Shown one piece after another: positions 44,362 through 53,217 of a stretch of DNA of 64,000 bases (position 1 is its first letter; each line of letters opens with the position of its first letter). Under the pieces are notes generated by a model, which ran no database searches, was not told where the DNA came from, and was given only the letters and a program-made list of their open reading frames with translations. A program made the translations under genes and the position numbers. The stretch comes from an uncultured Acidimicrobiales bacterium (GTDB lineage: Bacteria; Actinomycetota; Acidimicrobiia; Acidimicrobiales; Bin134): contig OX638350.1 in the NCBI GenBank assembly GCA_951813325.1, positions 2,151,954 through 2,215,953 on the forward strand. The letters are read 5' to 3'.

Positions 44362-46540
44362 AGCCCTCCTTCGGTACCACTTCGTCCAAGATCTCCAGCC
44401 GCCGGTCGATGGCGATCACCTCTTCGGGGGTGAACGGCCGCTCAAGGCCCAATTCGCCGATTTCCGGTTCGCGCTTCTGGGCGTTCTCCGCGGCGATTTC
44501 CGCTCGGGCATCGCCGCGCCACGGCAGAATAGGCGAGAACCCCCGGCCCATCTCGAAAATCGCACCCCGAGGATTGAACACCATGCCGAGCACCATCAGC
44601 CCAGGTCCGTACGTCGTCATGATGTCGAGCAGCGTGACCAGGTAGTCGACGTTCCCGGCGTCCTCTAATCGAAGGCCAAACCCTTTGAACAGCGGGATGA
44701 AAATCAGGAAGATACCGGCCATGGGGATAGAAACCCCAGCGGCCGCTACCAACAACACGACATTGAATCCGATTAGCAGGTCGAATCCCTGGACGCTGTC
44801 GACGTTGCCCGACACGGTCGCCCAGAACACCCCGGCGATTCCCGCCATTGAGGCCGACACGGCATACACCACGACCTTGGTCCACACCACCGGCACCCCC
44901 AGGGTGGCCGCGGCCGCTTGCGAGTCGTTGATGGCCATCCATCTTCGGCCATACCGGGACCGTCGCAACAGCACCAGCGCGTAGACAAAGATGGCGAAGA
45001 TGCTCACCATCAGCAGGAAGAAGCCCCGGCGATCGTCGAAGGTGACGCCAAACAACTCGATATGGGGGAACTGCCGGCCCGTTCCGATGATGGGCATGAC
45101 CCACGGGTGGGGAAAAAAGATGAGCGACATGGCCTGGGCGAAGGCCATCGTCATGAGGGCCAGATACAGCCCCCGCAGCCGGGCAGCAGGGAGGGCCACG
45201 AGGGCCCCCAAAGGCGCGCAAAGCAACCCCACCACCAGGATCCAGTAGCCATTGCCGGTATCCCCGGCCAATTTGAGGTATACGAATGCTCCGAATCCGG
45301 CAAAGGCCAAAGGCGCGAAATTGATCTGGCCGGCCCAACCGATCAATGGCACCAGCGACAAGCCGATCAGGGCCAACGCCATGGCCTCATTGGCTGAGTT
45401 CAGCTCCCGACTCCCCCATGAGCCGGGGTCCCAGACACCGAAGTCCAGCCAGCCGCCGGAGAACGCCGCTGCCAAAAGGATGACCACCCCACAGCCGATA
45501 AGCCCCTCCCACCATTTGGTGTAGCGCTCGTGGCGGCGGAGGTGATGGGCCAACCGGCCCACCTCCAAGCGAGCTTGGGGCAAAGCGATGACCACGAACA
45601 ACAACAACAGCGGGGCGATGGAGAGGTGGGCGAAGCGGAAATCAGATCCGAAGTCGAGCCATGCCCCGGTGTGGGCTCGCAGCAGCCCGATCAGCATCGC
45701 CCCGACCACCGCCATGGGCAGGTTTCTCAGAGCGCCAAATGCGGCTGCGGCGAAGGCGATGATGACCACGTTGTTCAGAGTGGCCGGATCGAGCCCAAGC
45801 TCGGGGGCTATGAGGATGCCCCCCAGCGCACCCATCATGGAACCCAGCGCCCACGACGTGGACGACACAACGTTGGGGCGTGCTCCGTTAAGCGCAGCCA
45901 ACTCCCGGTTGTCCACCACCGCCCGCATAGCTGTGCCGATACGGGTGCGGCGCAGCAAAAGCCGCATGGACACGGCAATGGCAATAGCCACCACGAACAC
46001 GATGAGCCGGTGCCAGGGAAGCTGGGACGGCCCTAGATCGATGCCGTTGTTGATGCCGAACAGGTACGGCACCCGGCGGGGGGTATCAGCCTCCCAGATA
46101 TCGCCCACCACTGACAGCAGCAGCACCATGATGGCCACGGTGACCATGAGTTGCACCACCAGCGACGCGGTGCGCAGGCGTCTCATGATCACAATGTCCA
46201 GCACCACACCCAGCGCTGGGGCGAACAGTCCCACCACGACGAATAAAGCGAGGATGGAGTGCCAGCCCCGGTTCACATGGAGTTCCCAGTACAGGAAGGC
46301 AGCGAACACGCCGATGGCCCCTTGGGCGAAGTTGAACACCCCGGTGGTGGTGTACACCACCACCAGTCCGGTGGCGTACATGGCCCATAGGGCGCCCAAG
46401 AAGAGCCCGATGTAGGTGGTGACCAGGAACGTCTGGCTGGTAACCGGAGCGCCCTTCCAGGTGAGGACGGCGATGATCACCACGGCCAACGTCCCTAGTG
46501 CGGCGGCAATCGCCACCGACAGACGTACCCCCAAGATCAT
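44342..46540 (-). CDS. Fused Liv-type permease LivH-LivM
   Basis: A 732-residue membrane protein. The N-terminal half is LivH-like (VVYTTTGVFNFAQGAIGVFA, TRIGTAMRAVVDNRELAALN). The C-terminal half is LivM-like (INFAPLAFAGFGAFVYLK, VALPAARLRGLYLALMTMAF, YGRRWMAINDSQAAAATLGV). A cytoplasmic tail of ~60 polar residues ends the chain. Fused HM permeases are known in actinobacteria, and the first locus goes further by adding the ATPase. Its binding protein gene is 40 bp upstream. Confidence 0.88.
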   Translation of the reverse strand: MILGVRLSVAIAAALGTLAVVIIAVLTWKGAPVTSQTFLVTTYIGLFLGALWAMYATGLVVVYTTTGVFNFAQGAIGVFAAFLYWELHVNRGWHSILALFVVVGLFAPALGVVLDIVIMRRLRTASLVVQLMVTVAIMVLLLSVVGDIWEADTPRRVPYLFGINNGIDLGPSQLPWHRLIVFVVAIAIAVSMRLLLRRTRIGTAMRAVVDNRELAALNGARPNVVSSTSWALGSMMGALGGILIAPELGLDPATLNNVVIIAFAAAAFGALRNLPMAVVGAMLIGLLRAHTGAWLDFGSDFRFAHLSIAPLLLLFVVIALPQARLEVGRLAHHLRRHERYTKWWEGLIGCGVVILLAAAFSGGWLDFGVWDPGSWGSRELNSANEAMALALIGLSLVPLIGWAGQINFAPLAFAGFGAFVYLKLAGDTGNGYWILVVGLLCAPLGALVALPAARLRGLYLALMTMAFAQAMSLIFFPHPWVMPIIGTGRQFPHIELFGVTFDDRRGFFLLMVSIFAIFVYALVLLRRSRYGRRWMAINDSQAAAATLGVPVVWTKVVVYAVSASMAGIAGVFWATVSGNVDSVQGFDLLIGFNVVLLVAAAGVSIPMAGIFLIFIPLFKGFGLRLEDAGNVDYLVTLLDIMTTYGPGLMVLGMVFNPRGAIFEMGRGFSPILPWRGDARAEIAAENAQKREPEIGELGLERPFTPEEVIAIDRRLEILDEVVPKEGYGTARS

Positions 46541-46580
46541 GAGGGCTGAGCCCTTCCTGGCCTCCTCTACTCAGTCCTGG

Positions 46581-48164
46581 CTAGCCGCCGTACTCAGCGC
46601 CCCAATCCCTGGACAGGCTAACCACGTTGTCGGAATTGCAGTCCAGTTCGCCCCGCTCTGCGGGATGCACCCGGACAAATTCGTTGTCCTGCACCTGCAT
46701 CAACATAAAACAGGGCATGATGTTCTCAGTGGTGGAGTAGTCCGCTGGGCTCCACCAGCCGTTCACGTCGAAGGAAGTCAGGCTGCGAGCGCCGTCCAGC
46801 ACCGCCTGGCGGGTGACGGCGTTGGGGCCTCCTTCAGCCACGATTTCATTCACGACCTGCTCGAAGAGCACTCCGTCGGCCCACGCGCCCGCAGCCCAGG
46901 CTGGCGGGAATGGGTCATCGATGGCCTCCATGAAGTCGGCCAACTCTTGGTTGGTGTCGGCCTCATTGAACGGCAGGAACCAAATCCACATGTACGTGTC
47001 CTCGACCACATCGCCGGCTTCGAGGAAACTGGGGGTATAGCAGGCCAGCTGGCACATCCAGAGTACCTGGTCGGCGTCTAGGCCCTGAGCTTCGGCCTCA
47101 CTGCGCCACTTGATCATCGACTGATCGTCAGAGCCGGAGTAGGCGAAGTTGGACTCCGCGTCCCGCATGATTTGGATGTAGGCGCCGTACTCCGACTGGG
47201 TGGTGAAACCGCTCACGCCAGGTTCACCATCAATAACAACGCCAATCTCCTGGAAGGCTCGAACCTGGGGCATAGCCGTAGCGATGGTGGAAGGCAGGTC
47301 GGAAGGGATCAGATAGACGCCGTTGAGATTGGCGTCAACATTCTCCTGTAGCCACTGGACATGGCCCACCTGGCTCTGCACGGCCCGGTTGCCGGTGCCG
47401 GCGTAAGGGCACTCGCTGTTGGGTCGGCTGGTGGCAAACGTCACGACCGAGCACTGGTGAGGCGGCTCAGTGGTGATGTAGGCGAAGTCTGGCACCCCAA
47501 TGTTGTTGCCCTGGGCATCGGCGCAGGACTGCAAATCGGTGGTGTCGAGTGCGAATAGCGCCGTCGTGCCGACCAGTGCGAACGCGTCCTCGCAGGCCAC
47601 CAGGAATCCGTTGGTGGTCTCGGTGGGGTTGATGGCCGAGTCGTGCTCGATGACTTCGACCTGTCGGCAGGCCAAGCCACCCTGGGAGTTCACATGGTTG
47701 GCCCAGGCCTTGACACCGTCGATGGAGCCCTGGAAAAGGCCGGGCGCCAGCGGGGAGCCGACATCGGCCATGACCAGCACGGTGATGGTGTCGGAGGTGA
47801 TCCCGATGTCGGTGTCCTCAAGGTCGACGTTCGCGCACGGATCATCTTCGGGTTCTTCGGTCGCAACCGGCTCGGGCTCGGAATCAGCCGTATCCCCGTC
47901 GTCCATGTCATCGTCCATGTCATCGTCCATGTCGTCCATGTCGTCCATGTCGTCATCCATATCGTCCATGTCGTCCATGTCGTCCATGTCGTCCATGTCG
48001 TCCATATCGTCATCCATGTCGTCCATGTCGTCGTCCGGCGCTTCGGTGGGCGCGGCAGTGGGTGCGGTAGATACCGACTCGTCATCGTCATTCCCGCCAC
48101 CGCACGCCACTGCGACCAAAGCAAGCACAGCTAACAGGGCCATAATCCAACGGAGATTCTTCAC
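46581..48164 (-). CDS. ABC transporter substrate-binding lipoprotein (Liv type)
   Basis: A 527-residue binding lipoprotein. The signal peptide MKNLRWIMALLAVLALVA ends at VAVAC, followed by a ~45-residue Met-Asp repeat. The ligand domain begins at DIGITSDTITVLVMADVGSP. VACEDAFALVGTTAL and similar motifs mark the type I periplasmic fold. It feeds the LivHM-LivG-LivF system directly downstream. I chose GTG 48164, preceded by AAGGGGGAAAC; the frame runs on to 48950 through the tRNA-Val gene, which cannot be coding. Confidence 0.87.
   Translation of the reverse strand: MKNLRWIMALLAVLALVAVACGGGNDDDESVSTAPTAAPTEAPDDDMDDMDDDMDDMDDMDDMDDMDDMDDDMDDMDDMDDDMDDDMDDGDTADSEPEPVATEEPEDDPCANVDLEDTDIGITSDTITVLVMADVGSPLAPGLFQGSIDGVKAWANHVNSQGGLACRQVEVIEHDSAINPTETTNGFLVACEDAFALVGTTALFALDTTDLQSCADAQGNNIGVPDFAYITTEPPHQCSVVTFATSRPNSECPYAGTGNRAVQSQVGHVQWLQENVDANLNGVYLIPSDLPSTIATAMPQVRAFQEIGVVIDGEPGVSGFTTQSEYGAYIQIMRDAESNFAYSGSDDQSMIKWRSEAEAQGLDADQVLWMCQLACYTPSFLEAGDVVEDTYMWIWFLPFNEADTNQELADFMEAIDDPFPPAWAAGAWADGVLFEQVVNEIVAEGGPNAVTRQAVLDGARSLTSFDVNGWWSPADYSTTENIMPCFMLMQVQDNEFVRVHPAERGELDCNSDNVVSLSRDWGAEYGG
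47899..48036 (-). repeat. In-frame Met-Asp-Asp tandem repeat in the binding lipoprotein
   Basis: MDD and MDDD units repeat about 13 times just after the lipidated Cys. The DNA repeats are 9- and 12-bp units of ATGGACGAC. It is a different repeat from the one in the first binding protein but has the same composition and position. Confidence 0.87.
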
Positions 48165-48317
48165 GTTTCCCCCTTCAACGGTCCGGCACGCATTGTTGTC
48201 GGCGTGCCGGTGATACAACGCGGCAGCCATTGTTACCCATGCCGCTACCTCTACGCCACATAGCCCCCAAGAACCCTCAGGAGAAGTCAACCGCCACCGA
48301 ACACGTCGCAACTCGTG

Positions 48318-48391
48318 TGGGCGCGGAGGGACTTGAACCCCCGGCCTCTTCCTTGTAAGGGAAGCGCTCTTGCCATCTGAGCTACGCGCCC
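48318..48391 (-). tRNA. tRNA-Val (TAC anticodon)
   Basis: The minus strand folds as a cloverleaf. The acceptor GGGCGCG pairs with CGCGCCC, the D arm is GCTC/GAGC, the anticodon stem is CTTCC/GGAAG with loop CTTACAA, and the T arm is GGGGG-TTCAAGT-CCCTC. The discriminator is A and CCA is not encoded. Confidence 0.95.
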
Positions 48392-48406
48392 GGTGCGAGA
48401 GCCAGA

Positions 48407-49237
48407 CTAGACCGGCTCGGCGGCCTCCCCCGCACCAATACCCTCGGGATCGGGGGCGCCGAAGGTGCGCCGCTGGGCCAGAGCCTCGGTGAGCAGCGGC
48501 GGGGTGGCCGCGACCACCGGGTAGCGGGTCTCCAACAGATCGTCGGGCAGAAGGGGGCGGCCCCAGGCCTCTGCCATCGCCACCCCGGCTTCGGCGCACA
48601 CCAGGGCGGCACCCAGGTAGTCCCAGGTGGCGTGCCCCTCTGGAGTGCAGTCGATGTAGGCATCCAATACGCCCTCGGCCACTGCGCACAGATCCAGGGC
48701 GATCGAGCCCAAGACGCGGTATTGGGCCCAGCCGAGATGCCTGGGGGGCAGATAGGTGAGACCCACCGTGGCCGCGCCCAGGGACTGCTGTCGGGTCGGT
48801 CCCGATCCCCGGGGGCGATCTTCCCCGGATGCCGGTGCCAGGGGCCGGCGGTCCACGGTGGCCCCTTTGCCCCGGACCGCTCGGTAGGCCTTGCCGTTCA
48901 CCAGGTTCAACACCAGTGCGGCCAGCAAACCCTCGGAGTCGATCGCGCACATGCTGGTGGAGAACCAGGGCAGGCCCCGGGCGGCGTTGGACGACCCGTC
49001 CACCGGATCGAGCACCACTAACAGCTCGCGATCGAGGTCGTGCGATCCCGATTCCTCGCTGAACACCCCGAAACCGGCATCGGCCAGCACCTCCCGCGCG
49101 GCCTTGTCGGCGGCCACGTCGAAGCTGTATTGGCCGTCTCGCTCGCCCGTCATCTCCCAGCCGTCAATCCGGGCCACCGCTTCGGCCACCCCGGCGGCCG
49201 CCCTGTCGAATACCGCCAAAATCTCGTCGCCGTTCAC
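48407..49237 (-). CDS. Inositol monophosphatase family protein
   Basis: A 276-residue protein of the IMPase/FBPase/CysQ fold. It has EESGS, the metal motif VVLDPVDGSSN and the C-terminal WDYLGAALVCAEAG. It removes phosphate from inositol phosphates or related small molecules; the substrate is not determined. I chose GTG 49237 because TAGTTT lies 7 nt upstream and family alignment fits; the longer reading to 49321 overlaps the divergent gene. Confidence 0.87.
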   Translation of the reverse strand: MNGDEILAVFDRAAAGVAEAVARIDGWEMTGERDGQYSFDVAADKAAREVLADAGFGVFSEESGSHDLDRELLVVLDPVDGSSNAARGLPWFSTSMCAIDSEGLLAALVLNLVNGKAYRAVRGKGATVDRRPLAPASGEDRPRGSGPTRQQSLGAATVGLTYLPPRHLGWAQYRVLGSIALDLCAVAEGVLDAYIDCTPEGHATWDYLGAALVCAEAGVAMAEAWGRPLLPDDLLETRYPVVAATPPLLTEALAQRRTFGAPDPEGIGAGEAAEPV

Positions 49238-49244
49238 CGGGATG

Positions 49245-49250
49245 AAACTA
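49245..49250 (-). promoter_or_regulatory. -10 box of leaderless-type promoter (IMPase-like gene)
   Basis: TAGTTT on the minus strand ends 7 nt before the GTG at 49237. Confidence 0.45.
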
Positions 49251-49290
49251 ACCGCTCTGGGATAGCCAACCCGAGCAATTTCATGGCAGT

Positions 49291-49869
49291 GTGGGCTCCT
49301 TGGCTGTCGTCGATATCGCAACCTTCATCGCCGATCTCAAGGACCACGCCGCCGACCACGGCTTCCACGTCCACGATGATCGCCATTTCGTGGAGACCTA
49401 CTCCATGCGCCAGGCATGGGAAGTGGATCTGCACCCGTCGGCGGCCTGCGGCGGACCGCTGGACGTGCACATCACCCTGGAGGTTGACCCTCGGGCGATG
49501 CTGAGCTTCGAAGACCATGTGATGGAACTGCCCGAAGGGGTGGAACCCACCGAGGACTTCAAACTGGCCATGGTGGTGTCGTGGAGCTTGCCGCCGCTGC
49601 CCGACGGCCCCGACCTTTTGCTGCTGGCCACCGACCTGGCCGGCATCGGCGGCATGGATCTGCCGCTGGACGTGTCGGCCCTCGACGCCTACGCCGCAGT
49701 AACCGACGCCCCGGAGCGGACCATCACCATCTCGGCCCGAGTAGAGGTTTCGATAGTCGGCATGTTCACCGGCCAGGAGTGCCTGGGCGGAGTGCTGCCC
49801 AAAGTGGCCGAGATCAGCGAGTTCCTGCTGGATCGGGCCCCCGCCTGGCTGGGCGAAGACCTGAGCTAG
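49291..49869 (+). CDS. Hypothetical protein ending at a MITE border
   Basis: A 192-residue soluble protein that I do not recognise. It begins with GTG 49291 and contains MRQAWEVDLHPSAACGGPLD and VHITLEVDPRAMLSFEDHVM; it is acidic and has no signal peptide or membrane segment. Its TAG stop is the TAG of the CTAG that starts MITE copy 2. If CTAG was the target site, the insertion left the protein unchanged. It diverges from the IMPase-like gene. Confidence 0.65.
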   Translation: MGSLAVVDIATFIADLKDHAADHGFHVHDDRHFVETYSMRQAWEVDLHPSAACGGPLDVHITLEVDPRAMLSFEDHVMELPEGVEPTEDFKLAMVVSWSLPPLPDGPDLLLLATDLAGIGGMDLPLDVSALDAYAAVTDAPERTITISARVEVSIVGMFTGQECLGGVLPKVAEISEFLLDRAPAWLGEDLS

Positions 49870-50033
49870 TGGTGTGTCGTGGGTTTAGCGCCGTGGATTG
49901 CGACGGCAGCGGCGTTCCTCGCAAGGCGCACCGACGCAGCCATACTTCCAGCGTACGGCAAGGAGGGGCAACGCCGCGAGGGGCGTCGATGCCTAGCAGG
50001 ACACGCGCGAATAAACCCACGACACACCACTAG
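49866..50033. mobile_element. MITE copy 2 (168 bp, CTAG ends, inverted orientation)
   Basis: The element is the exact reverse complement of copy 1 at 12015-12182. It starts and ends with CTAG and has the same 18-bp inner inverted ends TGGTGTGTCGTGGGTTTA. It inserted at the stop codon of the upstream gene and 75 bp before the PAP2 gene. Flanks (CTGAG left, TCCGC right) share nothing beyond CTAG. Confidence 0.9.
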
Positions 50034-50108
50034 TCCGCCCCTGGGATGGCCTCAGCCGAGCCAAACCCTTGCGACGAGCCGGTAACGACTCGGTAGCATG
50101 GTTAGACC

Positions 50109-50945
50109 ATGGTTCGTCGGCTGAAAATCATCGTCGCGCCGGAGATCGCCAGCACCACGCGGGGCTGGCGCTACTTTCCAGGCCAAGTCTTCATCGTGAC
50201 GGTAGCCGCCCTCATTTACTTCGGAGTGCGGATGCTCACCAAAGGGGCCGAAGTTGCGGCCTTCAGGAATGCCTACGACCTGCTCTCCTTCGAGTCCACG
50301 CTGGGCCTGGACTTCGAGGTGTGGTTGCAGTCGGCAGTGCTCGACTACCACTGGATAGTCACCTTCTTCAACTGGGTGTACATCTGGCTGCACTGGCCGG
50401 TGATCATCGGCGCCCTGCTGCTGTTGTACCACTTCAACCGGCGCCGCTACACGCTCATGCGCAACGCCATGATCGTTTCCGGCGCTCTGGGTCTGGTGTT
50501 TTTCGTCTTTTTCCCGGTAGCCCCGCCCCGGTTCTTCGAGGGCTTCACCGACACGGTCGCCGAGCTGTCCACCTCCTACAAGTACCTCCAGCCCCCGTCG
50601 GTGGTGAACAAATACGCCGCCTTGCCCAGCTTCCACGTGGGGTGGAATGTGCTTGCCGGGGTGGTGCTGTTCAGAAGCACGAAGTCGATTCCGGTGCGGA
50701 TCTTCGCGGTGGCCTCTCCCCTGCTGATGTCGATCGCCGTGGTGCTCACCGGCAACCACTGGGTGATCGACGGATTCGTGGGCACCGCACTGGCCATGAT
50801 CGGTTTGTACGTCGCCCACCGCCTCGGCTGGCTGACCCGCCGCTGGCGGGAGCCGGCAGCCGAAAAGGGCCCGCACTCCGCCGAGCAGCCCGAGCTGGCC
50901 AAAGTGGGCCCGGCGGGGATCGAACCCGCGACCGAGCGATTATGA
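50109..50945 (+). CDS. PAP2-family membrane phosphatase/inositolphosphotransferase-like
   Basis: A 278-residue protein with about six membrane segments. The phosphatase motifs are present as FPVAPPRFFEGF, LPSFHVGWNVL and GNHWVIDGFVGT, the C2/C3 signature of PAP2 and inositolphosphorylceramide-synthase-like enzymes. The last ~14 residues (AKVGPAGIEPATERL) are encoded antisense to the tRNA-Ile2 gene, so the native stop was probably lost or the tail is accidental. TAGCAT lies 9 nt before the ATG. Confidence 0.82.
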   Translation: MVRRLKIIVAPEIASTTRGWRYFPGQVFIVTVAALIYFGVRMLTKGAEVAAFRNAYDLLSFESTLGLDFEVWLQSAVLDYHWIVTFFNWVYIWLHWPVIIGALLLLYHFNRRRYTLMRNAMIVSGALGLVFFVFFPVAPPRFFEGFTDTVAELSTSYKYLQPPSVVNKYAALPSFHVGWNVLAGVVLFRSTKSIPVRIFAVASPLLMSIAVVLTGNHWVIDGFVGTALAMIGLYVAHRLGWLTRRWREPAAEKGPHSAEQPELAKVGPAGIEPATERL

Positions 50946-50977
50946 GTCGCCTGCTCTGACCACTGAGCTACGGGCCC
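50905..50977 (-). tRNA. tRNA-Ile2 (CAT anticodon, lysidine type)
   Basis: The acceptor GGGCCCG pairs with CGGGCCC. The anticodon region GGCGA-CTCATAA-TCGCT and the following CGGTCGCGGGTTCGATCC match bacterial tRNA-Ile2 rather than elongator or initiator tRNA-Met. C34 would be changed to lysidine by TilS to read AUA. The discriminator is A and CCA is not encoded. The gene is overlapped antisense by the 3' end of the PAP2 gene. Confidence 0.9.
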
Positions 50978-51022
50978 GCCGACAGCCTAGAGGCAGAACC
51001 CGCAGAACTGATATTGGTTTGG

Positions 51023-51095
51023 CTCCGGGGGTGAGACTCGAACTCACAACCTAGCGGTTAACAGCCGCTTGCTCTGCCGGTTGAGCTACCCCGGA
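51023..51095 (-). tRNA. tRNA-Asn (GTT anticodon)
   Basis: The acceptor TCCGGGG pairs with CCCCGGA. The D arm is GCTC/GAGC, the anticodon stem-loop is GCGGCTGTTAACCGCT, and the T arm GTGAG-TTCGAGT-CTCAC is perfect. The discriminator is G. It lies 45 bp from tRNA-Ile2 on the same strand. Confidence 0.95.
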
Positions 51096-51128
51096 TCGAC
51101 CGGCAATTCTACTCCCCGGCTGACCGGC

Positions 51129-51965
51129 TCACTCATCCAATACGACGGCCAGTACCGAGATCACCACCAGGGGGACGCCCAGCCACTGCAATCCGCCGAG
51201 TTGCTCGTCGAACAAGAACCAGGCCCACAGCACCGCCAGCGCCGGAGCGACCATGTTCAACAGCGTGATGGCCCGCAGGGACACGAGCCGGTGGCTGTAG
51301 TTGACCAGCAGGTGGGCCATACCGGCGGTCACGGCCATGGTGGCGGCCACCCCCCAGCTCCGACCGTCTGCGATTACCAGGGGGTCGAACGATAACAGCG
51401 CGATCGGCAGCATGAGCGCGGTGGCAACGGTGGACCATCCGGCCTGGTATTCCAGAGCACTCAGGTGGTTGCGGGCCACCCTGGAGGCCACCAGGTAGCC
51501 GGCAAAGGCCAAAACAGCCACCACCGCCAGAACATCGCCGGCCAGCGATCCACCCCCAGAATCCTCCGACCGGCCCAACAGCACCAAAACCATGCCTGCG
51601 ATGGCCACCGGTGTGGCCACGACCACCCGGTAGCTGATCTGCTCTTTGAAAATTCGGCTGGCGGCCCACAGCAAGAAGATGGGCGCGGTCGATCCGATGA
51701 TCATGGTGTTGGCAACCGTGGTGGTCTTGATGGCAGTGAAGAACGTGGCCGCATTGACGGTGAATACCACCCCGCCGGCCAGGGAGTGGCGCAGCACTCG
51801 GCGATCCAGCCGGCCTCCCCGCAGGTACAGCGCGGCCACCGCCCACGCCGCAGCGCCGAACAGCCGCCAGAACGCGAAGGGCAGGGCGCCGAACTGGTTG
51901 TCGCGGACCAGGATCGGACCCCAGCTGAACAAGAAGATGCCGGTGGCCGCGGCCCACATCCCCAC
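51129..51965 (-). CDS. DMT superfamily (EamA) transporter
   Basis: A 278-residue membrane protein with about ten hydrophobic segments arranged as two EamA halves. The first contains LPFAFWRLFGAAAWAVAALY and the second LVNYSHRLVSLRAITLLNMV and PALAVLWAWFLFDEQLGGLQ. Such proteins export or import metabolites and drugs; the substrate is unknown. The start GTG is tentative, because in-frame ATG codons follow within a few residues. It lies between tRNA-Asn and the LLM oxidoreductase gene on the same strand. Confidence 0.82.
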   Translation of the reverse strand: MGMWAAATGIFLFSWGPILVRDNQFGALPFAFWRLFGAAAWAVAALYLRGGRLDRRVLRHSLAGGVVFTVNAATFFTAIKTTTVANTMIIGSTAPIFLLWAASRIFKEQISYRVVVATPVAIAGMVLVLLGRSEDSGGGSLAGDVLAVVAVLAFAGYLVASRVARNHLSALEYQAGWSTVATALMLPIALLSFDPLVIADGRSWGVAATMAVTAGMAHLLVNYSHRLVSLRAITLLNMVAPALAVLWAWFLFDEQLGGLQWLGVPLVVISVLAVVLDE

Positions 51966-52029
51966 ACCCCACCGAGCGGTGGGCGGCGCGGCGCGGGGCG
52001 CGCCCGACTCCGAGGGGGGAGACGACGAG

Positions 52030-53139
52030 CTAATGGCCGAACGCCGGCAAGACGTGACGGCCCAAGAGCTCGATGGAAGCCATGACCTTGTCGTGGGGGA
52101 TGTTGTAGGGCTGCACCGCGCAGAACAGCAGGTCGGTGCCGATCTCCTCGTGGCCCTTGGCCAGGCGGATCACCTGGTCGGGATCGCCGATCAGCGCGGT
52201 GCCCATGCCCACCAGCCCCTCCAAGCTCATGGCATCCTCGGCCATGGCGCTGTCCAGCACTTCGGTGAGGGCGCTGAGGTATTGGAAGTCGCTGAACTCG
52301 AGATTCCGGTCGGCTTGCCAGGCGGGCATCGACGCCGAGAGCTGCAATCCGGCGATGGGATACCACTCAAACGACTGCCTCCCCACCTCGCAGGCCTCGT
52401 CGGTGGTGGGGGCACAGTGAACCATGGTGAAGCTGGCCACGCGGTTGTTGACTCGCCCGCCCACCGGATCGGTGCAGCCGGCGATGGCCTTGCGATAGAT
52501 GTCGATCTTGGCCTTCAGATCGGGCATGGGCAAGAACACGCTGAACGACAGCAGCCCCATGCCCATGGAGCCCACGATGTGATGGGTCTCATCGCTGCCC
52601 GCCGAGGCCCACATGGGCGGGCACGGCTTCTGGAGCGGCTTGGGGATCACCCGGCGGCGAGGCATCGACCAGTACTGGCCCTCGAATTCATACTCGTCAT
52701 TCATCCAGCAGCCGGCAATGTGGCCCACGGCCTCGGTCCACATGGCCCGGGTCTCGTTGGGGTCGATGCCGAACCCCTCCAGCTCGGCCCGGCTGTTGGA
52801 CCGGCCGGTGCCGAACTCCACCCGGCCGCCGCTGATCACATCAAGGGTGGCAGCCGACTCGGCCGAGCGCACCGGGTGGTTGTAGGGCTTGGGGGCGAGC
52901 CGCACCCCGTAGCCGATGCGGATGTTCTCGGTGCGGGCCGCGATGGCGCCGTAGAGCACCTCGGGGTTGGAGCAGTGGGAGTACTCCTCCAAGAAATGGT
53001 GCTCCACCGTCCACACGCTGTCGAAGCCCATCTTGTCGGCCAAAACGGCCTGCTCCAGCACCTCCTGATAGGCCCGGCGCTCGCTGTCCTCATCCCAAGG
53101 GCGGGGCACGGGGATCTCGTAGAACAGGGCGAACCTCAT
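52030..53139 (-). CDS. LLM class flavin-dependent oxidoreductase
   Basis: A 369-residue luciferase-like monooxygenase. It starts MRFALFYEIPVPRPWDEDSE and contains FDSVWTVEHHFLEEYSHCSN, IRIGYGVRLAPKPYNHPVRS and VEFGTGRSNSRAELEGFGID. It is a paralogue of the protein at 40176; both share the EHHFLE-YSH core. The flavin is probably FMN or F420. The gene for the molybdenum hydroxylase large subunit lies 78 bp upstream on the same strand. Confidence 0.87.
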   Translation of the reverse strand: MRFALFYEIPVPRPWDEDSERRAYQEVLEQAVLADKMGFDSVWTVEHHFLEEYSHCSNPEVLYGAIAARTENIRIGYGVRLAPKPYNHPVRSAESAATLDVISGGRVEFGTGRSNSRAELEGFGIDPNETRAMWTEAVGHIAGCWMNDEYEFEGQYWSMPRRRVIPKPLQKPCPPMWASAGSDETHHIVGSMGMGLLSFSVFLPMPDLKAKIDIYRKAIAGCTDPVGGRVNNRVASFTMVHCAPTTDEACEVGRQSFEWYPIAGLQLSASMPAWQADRNLEFSDFQYLSALTEVLDSAMAEDAMSLEGLVGMGTALIGDPDQVIRLAKGHEEIGTDLLFCAVQPYNIPHDKVMASIELLGRHVLPAFGH

Positions 53140-53217
53140 TGGCCTGACACTCCTAGCTGTTGGAGGACGAGGCGTTCTCAGGCATTGCCATGGCGCTGAA
53201 CACGTTGCAGCCCACCC

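Noticed and set aside
32093..48036. The short repeats in the two binding protein genes as CRISPR-like arrays.
   Set aside because: They are in frame, have no unique spacers and encode the acidic tether of secreted lipoproteins.
46581..48950. A 789-residue protein reading through tRNA-Val into the binding protein.
   Set aside because: The upstream part is antisense or overlaps the IMPase and tRNA genes; the lipoprotein signal peptide starts at 48164.
50905..50977. tRNA-Met for the CAT anticodon gene.
   Set aside because: The anticodon stem GGCGA/TCGCT and neighbouring bases match bacterial tRNA-Ile2.
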